Shown piece after piece: positions 57,021-64,000 of a stretch of 64,000 nucleotides of DNA. Numbering within the stretch: position 1 is the first letter of the stretch; each line of letters starts with the position of its first letter. Origin of the DNA: Agaricus subrufescens (Eukaryota > Basidiomycota > Agaricomycetes > Agaricales > Agaricaceae); NCBI GenBank assembly GCA_029945375.1, contig CM057065.1, forward strand, positions 1,860,001-1,924,000, given 5' to 3'. Position numbers and translations under genes: made by a program. Under the pieces are notes generated by a model, which saw only the letters and a list, made by a program, of their open reading frames with translations, did not search any database and was not told the origin of the DNA.

Positions 57021-59003
57021 TTTTGCTCATGCCCTCGTTCACGAACACCTACCTTACCCCCGTCTCCTTAATACCATTGTCCCGCGTCCTCCTTTCAACC
57101 CTTCGATCTACTCTCATCCAGATATCTTTGAAAAAGTGGTGACCCCTTACGACCACACCGCATTCAAAATTTTTCTTATTAAACATAACCTGCATACGGA
57201 GTATCCAGACCTTATTTCATACCTCGCCGGGGGATTCCCAATTGGCCGCATGCCCCCTCTTCTTGAAACGCATGTCTTTCCAAATCATCCATCAATTTTG
57301 CAGCACACAGAACTTCTTGACGATTACCTTACTGAAGAAGTCTCTTCTGGTCGCATGGACGGCCCTTATAATCACTCCGATATCTTGCGCATTCTGCGAG
57401 GGCCCTTCCAATCCTCGCCTCTTATAGCTGTGGTTCAACCCCAAGCCCCTGGCGAACCTGACAAAGTTCGCGTCTGCCGTCATCTCTCGAAAGGAAACAG
57501 CTCAACCGCCTCTGTTAATTCTTTCATTAAAACCATCTCCTTCCCCACTCGTTTCGACACGGCTGTGCGTGTTGCCGACCTGGTAAGTTTCAAAACCCGC
57601 ATTTCATCATTGGGTCTTCATCACCCCCACTTGCCTTCCTCGGCACCGTCATATTTAGCAGCCAGCATTGCTACACCGGTTTCATCTCCCCGGTACATGG
57701 GCAGGCCTTCATGCCTTTCGCTCTTTCACATTCCACTCGAACCATTTCATCTCCTAACATTCTACACCTTTTCGTTCAACTTTCTGACGAACTTTGTCAG
57801 GTGGCCCAAGCCCCTCCTGGTACACAAGCCTGCACGGCAGACGTTGCGAAGTTTCACCGCACCTGCCCTGTCATCCCAGACCATAAACCCTGGCTGGTCC
57901 TACAAGGCCGCCCAGGCGAATTTTACATCGACCACGTCCACCCTTTTGGTGCATCTTCCGCCAGCGCCAACGCTGGGATGATCATCAATTTCGTGGTTGA
58001 CGTCTGGCATGCTGAAGGCATTGCTCCGGTGGTCAAATACGAAGATGACCTGGCCTTGTTCCGCACGCCCAAGACTACAGGCAACTCCTCACTTGACACC
58101 CCGTACATTTATGCTTATGACAAGCCTGACGCTCTAAACATTGTTGCTCCTCTTCGCGTGCCATGGCACCCAGACAAGGGAACCGACTCCTTCGAGCCTT
58201 CATTCACCTTCATAGGCCTCTCATGGGACATTCCCCACAAGACAGTCGCTCTTCCTCCACATAAACGTCTGAAATACCTAACCAGGGTATCCTCCTTCCT
58301 GGACCGTTTCTCCTCAGGCAGGTGTCAACTTCGTGACGTGGAAAAACTGCACGGCACTCTCTGCTACGCCTCCTTTGTCTACCTCGATGGTCGTTCCCAT
58401 TTACCCTCCCTCTCAAACTTTGCCGCAACCTTCCGAGGAGACACTTTCCAACACCGCTACCCCCCTCGTTCACTTTTGACTGACCTTCGCTGGTGGCATA
58501 CTCGCCTTCTGGATGACTCTTTCTCTCGCCCCATCTTACCCCCGGGCCCCTCATCCCACCTCAACATCTTTGTCGACGCTAGCACCTCCTGGGGCATTGG
58601 TTTAGTTATCGATGGACGCTGGATGGCTTTCAAACTCCGGAACTCCTGGAAGGTTCCCGGGAGAGACATCGGTTGGCTAGAGACTGTTGCCGTCGAGCTT
58701 GTCATACACCTGCTGGATGCTTGGGATCTACAGAACCAAAGATTTGTCATTCATTCGGACAATCAAGGTACCATCGGGGCGATGGGCAAAGGACGTAGCC
58801 CTAACTACCACATTAACCTGTCCATCAGGAGATCTTACAACATTCTCACGCCCCGTCTCCTCATTCCTTCCCTCGTCTACGTCGAGTCAAAACTCAACCC
58901 AGCAGATCCCATCTCCCGTGGCATCCTAGGGCCAGATGTCTTACGCGTTCCCATTCGCATTCGGCTTCCAGACGTTCTCATCGATGCCATTGAACCGGTC
59001 TAG
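56905..59003 (+). CDS. Ngaro-like element reverse transcriptase/RNase H (spliced)
   Basis: Two open pieces, 56905-57582 and 57801-59003, are joined exactly in phase by removing a 218-base intron with donor GTAAGT and acceptor TTTGTCAG; the joined frame gives 626 residues. The join reads VRVADL then VAQAPPGTQACTADVAKFHR, which is continuous RT palm sequence with the first catalytic Asp. The second catalytic motif is KYEDDLALF (YxDD). RNase H follows, with DASTSWGIGLVIDGRW, ETVAVELVIHLLDAWD and HSDNQGTIGA. Near the end, LNPADPISRG is typical of DIRS/Ngaro RNase H. The start ATG lies inside ORF1 and is tentative. The recombinase frame downstream is in the same frame. Confidence 0.82.
57583..57800 (+). 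other. Spliceosomal-type intron in the retrotransposon RT gene
   Basis: 218 bases, GTAAGT donor and TTTGTCAG acceptor, phase 0 on both sides. Without removal the RT frame is broken between its first two catalytic motifs. It is longer than most host introns in this window (about 50 bases). Confidence 0.75.
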
Positions 59004-59111
59004 GTCAACGACACGCATACAGCCACCTCCCTTTCCTTCCTCACATTCCATACCATGTTCACATGTAACGTCAGTCTTTACTCCGTCAAGTACTCTGTCA
59101 TTTTAGAGTAG

Positions 59112-60416
59112 AATTCATTTGACTTTTCTAATCCTCGCAGTCCCATTCCTCAGACATCACACACCGCAGAAGCTTCCACTTCGAAGGAACATGAGGCAAT
59201 AGTCACTAGCCGCTCCCGTTCCTACGACCGGCGTTTCCAGGTCGCGTCTTCCAATAACAACCCCCCACCTCGCTCGACTTCACTCCCCACTCCCTCCTAC
59301 CGCCCACATGTCAGAGCCACAGACCGACTCACCAAGTGGTCTTCACCATATGCCATTTCGAGGAGACTTTCCTCACTGTCCAAGCTGCCAGCACCCCTGA
59401 TTGAACGTGCAGACTCTGTTGCCATTGAAGGCCTGGCACCTAACACCAGGACAAGCTACGCGTCAGGCCTCTTACGTTTCAACCAGTTCTGTGATGACTG
59501 GAGCATCTCTGAGTCTGACCGCATGCCCGCCTCCACAGATTTACTGGCTGCTTTTGCGGCATCGTTTGTAGGTTTCTACAGTGGAAAAACAATCTCTCAG
59601 TGGCTGTCTGGCCTCCGTTGCTGGCATATTCTCAATAGCGCCCCTTGGTTTGGCAATGATGAACGCCTCCACCTTATACGTCGGGCTGCAGACAAGCAAG
59701 GGGTCAAGTTCAGGCGACCCCCACGCCCACCAGTTTCACTTGAACACCTACGACAATTGCTCAAGGCGCTGGACCTGAACAACTCTTTTCACGCAGCGCT
59801 TTGGGCTACGGCTACAACCTCCTTCTTTGGTTGCCGCCGCTTGGGAGAGACTACTGTTCCATCGACTGAAGAGTTTAACCCACTTTTCCATTCCACACGC
59901 TCGGACAGCATCTCTCTCTCATCCCTTCCCAATGGCGCTCATTCCCTCTCCTTCCGTATCCCATGGACCAAGACTACCCAGTCGGAGGGTTTCCAGGTCG
60001 TTTTAACTAGCCGCGATGATCCACTCTGTCCTGTGGCTGCCTTCATTAACCACCTGCGGGTGAACAAAAACCCCCCTCCCGGTTCATCTTTGTTCGCATA
60101 CACAAAGCTCCCAGGTTCTTGGACACATATGATCAAGAAGGACTTCATGTCTTTCGTGTCATCAGTTTGGGGCAGCTGTAGAAGCCCCCACATATCTGGA
60201 CATTCATTCAGAATTGGCGGTGCCGTAGCACTTCTACTTGCCGGTGTGCCCCCAGACGTTGTCGCTGCCACCGGAGGTTGGACTTCGACGACCTTTCTTA
60301 TTTACTGGCGTAGAGTAGAAGATATCATCCCGCTAAATACGTCCCTAGCTTACTCTCGCGATCAGATCTCTCGCACATCCTCCATCATGAACTCTTTTGC
60401 ACTCTCTTGTACCTAG
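59112..60416 (+). CDS. Ngaro-like element tyrosine recombinase
   Basis: A frame open from 59112 to 60416, with no ATG before 59523; the conserved domain begins earlier (NTRTSYASGLLRFNQFCDDW, about 59449), so the protein is probably made as an extension of the RT frame after splicing, not from 59523. Catalytic features: the first Arg region FFGCRRLGE, box II GHSFRIGGA (H-x-x-R), and a C-terminal tyrosine in FLIYWRR. In this class the recombinase inserts a circular cDNA into the genome. A candidate intron acceptor lies at 59153. Two in-frame stops (59001-59003 and 59109-59111) separate it from the RT/RNase H domain. Confidence 0.82.
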   Translation, partial: NSFDFSNPRSPIPQTSHTAEASTSKEHEAIVTSRSRSYDRRFQVASSNNNPPPRSTSLPTPSYRPHVRATDRLTKWSSPYAISRRLSSLSKLPAPLIERADSVAIEGLAPNTRTSYASGLLRFNQFCDDWSISESDRMPASTDLLAAFAASFVGFYSGKTISQWLSGLRCWHILNSAPWFGNDERLHLIRRAADKQGVKFRRPPRPPVSLEHLRQLLKALDLNNSFHAALWATATTSFFGCRRLGETTVPSTEEFNPLFHSTRSDSISLSSLPNGAHSLSFRIPWTKTTQSEGFQVVLTSRDDPLCPVAAFINHLRVNKNPPPGSSLFAYTKLPGSWTHMIKKDFMSFVSSVWGSCRSPHISGHSFRIGGAVALLLAGVPPDVVAATGGWTSTTFLIYWRRVEDIIPLNTSLAYSRDQISRTSSIMNSFALSCT

Positions 60417-60537
60417 ATTCCCGGGGTTACATGAGACCCAGTTTGGAGATGTAATCTAAGCGGATTGCACCTCATTTTGGGCTAGGCTTGCCTGGCCTCT
60501 CACGGCCACACTCGCCTGGTGTGAGCTCCACTCCGTC

Positions 60538-60999
60538 TGGTACTGTCTCCTTGCGTCCGTTTCGAGCGGCCAGGGAGTTTTACCTTTCGCTCAGGCCCCG
60601 GCGGCCATGTTTTTATTTTTATTATCTTATCTCTCTCTCCTTTCAACCCCCGCTCCATTTTGAGGTGCCCTCCGTCTAGGCTCTCATTTGAGTCTCATCC
60701 ACGGGGGTTGATACATTTCTGATCCGTGATACAGAATAAAAATAAAAACCTTTATTCCATTCCGAGAGCACGTGTTCCCGGGCCGGGCCAAAAAACCCGG
60801 ATCCCAGGATCACGTGCCCCCTCGGCCGCTGGGCCTACGCAACCCTCACAAAATCGCCCAAATTTCAATATTCATTCCCTACACATCTTTAACGATTTTG
60901 TGTTCACAAACCTACAACACCTTACCCCTTTTTTATAAAATAAATCCACACCCTACTTCCTTCATTTCCCCTGGGACCGAATAAGCAAGGAATCTTATT
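60538..60999 (+). repeat. B1 repeat of the Ngaro-like element
   Basis: 462 bases, TGGTACTGTCTCC to AATCTTATT. Pairs with B2 with one base difference (CACGGGGG here, CATGGGGG in B2). Open frames inside the repeat have no protein support. Confidence 0.88.
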
Positions 61000-61159
61000 C
61001 CGAGATGTGAAGCATTCTCATCAGAGGATAAGATGACCAAGCAATCAAAGGTCCAGCACAACATGTACACATTATCCATATTATCTCGCATCAGAAAAAT
61101 TTTCATCCTCAATTCTCGTCCCCTGGCTGAGCCCTGATCCTCACCCAGTCTTTTTTGCT
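60999..61159 (+). repeat. A2 repeat of the Ngaro-like element
   Basis: 161-base copy of A1 lying between B1 and B2; its first base is shared with the end of B1. Confidence 0.88.
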
Positions 61160-61184
61160 CCCTCCCTCCTCGTCCCTTAGTGAT

Positions 61185-61646
61185 TGGTACTGTCTCCTTG
61201 CGTCCGTTTCGAGCGGCCAGGGAGTTTTACCTTTCGCTCAGGCCCCGGCGGCCATGTTTTTATTTTTATTATCTTATCTCTCTCTCCTTTCAACCCCCGC
61301 TCCATTTTGAGGTGCCCTCCGTCTAGGCTCTCATTTGAGTCTCATCCATGGGGGTTGATACATTTCTGATCCGTGATACAGAATAAAAATAAAAACCTTT
61401 ATTCCATTCCGAGAGCACGTGTTCCCGGGCCGGGCCAAAAAACCCGGATCCCAGGATCACGTGCCCCCTCGGCCGCTGGGCCTACGCAACCCTCACAAAA
61501 TCGCCCAAATTTCAATATTCATTCCCTACACATCTTTAACGATTTTGTGTTCACAAACCTACAACACCTTACCCCTTTTTTATAAAATAAATCCACACCC
61601 TACTTCCTTCATTTCCCCTGGGACCGAATAAGCAAGGAATCTTATT
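61185..61646 (+). repeat. B2 terminal repeat of the Ngaro-like element
   Basis: 462-base copy of B1 forming the 3' end of the element; it starts 25 bases after A2. Confidence 0.88.
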
Positions 61647-61901
61647 GACAACATGGTGTGGCTCACGTGGCCTGGAGATTAAACTGTACGATCGTCTGAG
61701 TAAAAGGGGCCCCGCCCGCCGCCGTAGTACTCGGAGAACAGCACCTCTTGGATAACACTGAGACACATATTTTAGTGGGAATTTGAGCAGACGTCATGAC
61801 AGGGCTGAAGAGTGGTGGTAAAATTAGCTCATAACATATACAGTGACAAATTAAGAAAAGCCACAGCCCCTACACCCGGTCTCGTTATCTTCACCGATCG
61901 A

Positions 61902-64000
61902 ATGTCATACAAAGCCTGTGGGTTGTTTCCCTCGAATCCCGTCACTGCACGGGGCAGTTCCACGAAGATCAGCTCCTACAATGACAAGGTTGTCTACACT
62001 AATGGGAAGACCGTTATCGTAGGTGTTATTCTTTCCGTGGGTCGATGGACGATGAAAGATGAACTATGCATATTAGATCAGAGACTTGAGTGTGGGTACC
62101 TGAATTCAGCCTACTGCATCCCTGAGCCAACAAATTACGTACCACCTGCTTGCTGTTGGTCGTGTCTCATCACTAGAAACCTTCAACGGCTGCAACAACT
62201 TACTTGGGTCATGTTCACAATGCGACTGTCGCCAGATTCTCTCCTTCTGGGTACTACTGCGCGTCAGGAGATGTCAGCGGCACTGGTGAATCAATTCCTC
62301 TTCTATCCTTCAACCGTATTGTCTCTAACCATTGGCCTTAGTGAGGATATGGGACACCGTTGGTGAAGACCAGATTCTGAAGGGAGAGTATAAGGTCATT
62401 TCTGGAAAGATGTAAATGGTGTTTCGTGGTGTGTTTCCGCAACTAATGCGATTTGTAGAAACGATCTATCGTGGGATGGGGAGAGTAAGAGGATCATCGC
62501 AGTTGGTGACGGACGCGACCGGTGAGTGTCAAGGCTCACGGCTCGCGTTTCCCTGATCACAGACATGGTGGTAGGTTTGGATACGCGTTCAACATGGACA
62601 CAGGAACTTCTACAGGGGAAGTCAGCGGCCACTCGAAAGTCATTAACGCGGTCTCCATTCGCCACCAACGCCCTTATCGCGCCGCAACAGCCTCAGATGA
62701 TAATGCAATAATCTTCCACCAAGGTCAGTGTTGAATGTTCTGGGATAATGCAAACTGTTGATTCTTGTATGGGAAGGCCCGCCATTCAAGTTTGAAAAGG
62801 TATGCTTCTCCAATAGTTTTGGAGTAATAGCCTGACACGGCGGTTTACTCCATACTATAGCTCATCAGAACGCATACGAGATTCGTTCAGGACGTCAAAT
62901 TCTCTCCTTCAGGTGATTTGTTCGTCAGCGTTGGATCAGACTCGAAAATCTTCTTCCATGATGGCAAAACTGGCGAAACCGTTTCGGAGATTACAGATAG
63001 CCCGCATAAAGGGAGCATCGTGCGTCATTCTTAACTATGCGAAGTGGAGATAACTAACGAGTGTTCTAGTTTGCTGTTTCCTGGAGCCCGGATAACAAGT
63101 CAATCTTCACATCCTCGGGGGACAAAACCGTCAAACTGTGTAAATTCCTGTCTGAAATGTTTTCACCGCTTAATTAACGTGCTTCGCCGAATAGGGGACG
63201 TTGAGGCTAAGAAAGCGACTGTAACATGGACTACTGGAACTGCGATTGAAGACCAGCAGGTTGGCAATACCTGGTGTGGCGAAAAGAACCTCGTATCCCT
63301 ATCTCTGAGAGGAGATCTCCTTTCATTTGATCCCAGGACACCGACTGGACCTTCCCGAGTGTACAATGTACGTAGCTCGCAAGTGGAGCTCACCCCAGCT
63401 CATTCTTTATAGGCACCCCAAACCGCTATCAACACTATTGCGTCAACCAAACCTGATACCTTCTTTACAGGTACGGCCTCGGGAAGAGTCTACTCTTACA
63501 ACGTCGCCGAAGGCGAATCGGTGTCTATTACGGGAACCAGCCATTCAGCCTATGTTGCTGGAATCGCGAAACTGACTTCGGAGGATACGGTATACTCTAT
63601 CGGGTGGGACGATAAAGTGCGAGAAATCACGGGTAGTGGATTTTCGTAGGTTTTTTCTCAATTGAATGGATTGCAGGCCAAGTAACCTGATCATTGCTTC
63701 TCCAGGTCTGCTGTAATTCCCACCGCTGCTCAGCCCAAATCCATCGCGACTGCAGAAGACTCCACGGTATTCGTGTCTCAAGTTGGCGCCGTCGAGGCGT
63801 TCCGTTCAAATCAGAAAATATTCACTTTGAAGCCATTTTATCCACCAACCACCGTTGCGGCGTGGAAGACGATCGTTGCCGTTGGTGCAGAGGTGAGTAT
63901 ACCCATTTACGGGGCACAAGCTTGATTGGTGTTAAAACACTACAGGATAAAAAAGTACGATTACATGAATGGGATGGGAAATCGATGAAGGAGACTGGAA
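61902..64000 (+). CDS. AIP1: Actin-interacting protein 1 (AIP1/WDR1), 5' part; runs off the window
   Basis: WD40-repeat protein that works with cofilin to disassemble actin filaments. Starts MSYKACGLFPSNPVTARGSS, then YNDKVVYTNGKTVI, intron at 62019. Further exons read LGHVHNATVARFSPSGYYC, then VRIWDTVGEDQILKGEYKVI (62342-62411), NDLSWDGESKRIIAVGDGRD (from 62459), HSKVINAVSI, TRFVQDVKFSPSGDLFVSVG, FAVSWSPDNKSIFTSSGDKT, EDQQVGNTWC, and SAYVAGIAKL in the second propeller. The repeated GH...W/S-D blades and the EDQQVGNTW segment are characteristic. At least ten short introns. The second exon boundary (before about 62175) is uncertain. The window ends within the second seven-blade propeller. Its upstream region is only 255 bases before the end of the Ngaro-like element. 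Confidence 0.88.

Larger units (their letters stand above)
55283..61646 (+). mobile_element. Tyrosine-recombinase retrotransposon of Ngaro/PAT type with split direct repeats
   Basis: A 6.4-kb element with the order A1, Gag-like ORF, reverse transcriptase/RNase H, tyrosine recombinase, B1, A2, B2. A1 (55283-55443) and A2 (60999-61159) are both 161 bases and appear identical; B1 (60538-60999) and B2 (61185-61646) are both 462 bases with one difference seen. This split direct repeat layout separates Ngaro/PAT elements from DIRS1, which has inverted repeats. No methyltransferase domain was seen, in agreement with Ngaro. There are no LTRs, integrase or target duplication, as expected for recombinase-mediated insertion. 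Near-identical repeats indicate a recent insertion. Confidence 0.88.

Noticed and set aside
60726..61631. Two identical pairs of 70-codon frames
   Set aside because: They lie inside the B1 and B2 repeats and are identical because the repeats are; low-complexity Pro/Arg content and no domain.
55283..61646. Classification as DIRS1-type
   Set aside because: The terminal repeats are direct and split (A1, B1-A2-B2), not inverted, and no methyltransferase domain was seen.
1..64000. CRISPR arrays, tRNA or rRNA genes
   Set aside because: No regularly spaced short repeats, and no convincing tRNA cloverleaf or rRNA sequence was seen; the few GATTCGAACC-like matches fall inside protein-coding exons.

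Overview
The window is nuclear DNA of a filamentous basidiomycete, most likely a mushroom-forming agaricomycete. The genes are cut by many roughly 50-base GT-AG introns. They include a trifunctional folate-synthesis fusion, an Rrm4-type RNA-binding protein, a basidiomycete-style F-box/zinc-binding protein, and many copies of a seven-pass membrane protein family. Both retroelements (a chromodomain Ty3-type element and a tyrosine-recombinase retrotransposon) are of kinds common in such genomes. All assignments are from reading the sequence; no database was searched.

Layout. 1-4.0 kb: no gene recognised. 4.0-6.3 kb: a 16-exon major-facilitator permease (allantoate/nicotinate type). 6.5-9.1 kb: complete FOL1 (DHNA-HPPK-DHPS). 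9.3-9.9 kb: gene fragments. 9.9-11.8 kb: a second, N-truncated FOL1 whose HPPK motifs are intact but whose DHPS active-site motifs carry several substitutions. 12.0-14.9 kb (minus): F-box protein; its last exon was copied between the two FOL1 genes. 14.9-15.6 kb: an unrecognised fragment, also present inverted at 9.43-9.89 kb. 18.1-22.5 kb: two seven-pass membrane genes. 22.8-24.4 kb: spindle-checkpoint Mad3/BubR1. 25.8-26.2 kb: a small predicted secreted protein. 26.3-29.3 kb: Rrm4 (three RRM and three MLLE-type domains). 31.5-52.5 kb: six more seven-pass genes, all on the minus strand, one dead, interrupted by an LTR retrotransposon. 55.3-61.6 kb: a Ngaro/PAT-like retrotransposon with split direct repeats. 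61.9 kb to the end: AIP1 (actin-interacting protein 1), cut off by the window edge.

The most informative patterns are these. (1) An eight-member seven-pass family shares one exon plan, with a second exon of exactly 45 bases in each member where it could be delimited, and most minus-strand members share a TATA-like element at a similar place. (2) A FOL1 duplication looks like an HPPK retained beside a drifting DHPS. (3) A young Ty3-type element has a 12-base self-priming signature and a gag/pol overlap containing a candidate slippery heptamer. (4) A tyrosine-recombinase retrotransposon with A1-ORFs-B1-A2-B2 termini has a spliceosomal-type intron in its reverse transcriptase and sits 255 bases upstream of the AIP1 start codon. 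(5) A decayed copy of the last exon of rrm4 lies 20 kb away inside the membrane-protein array.
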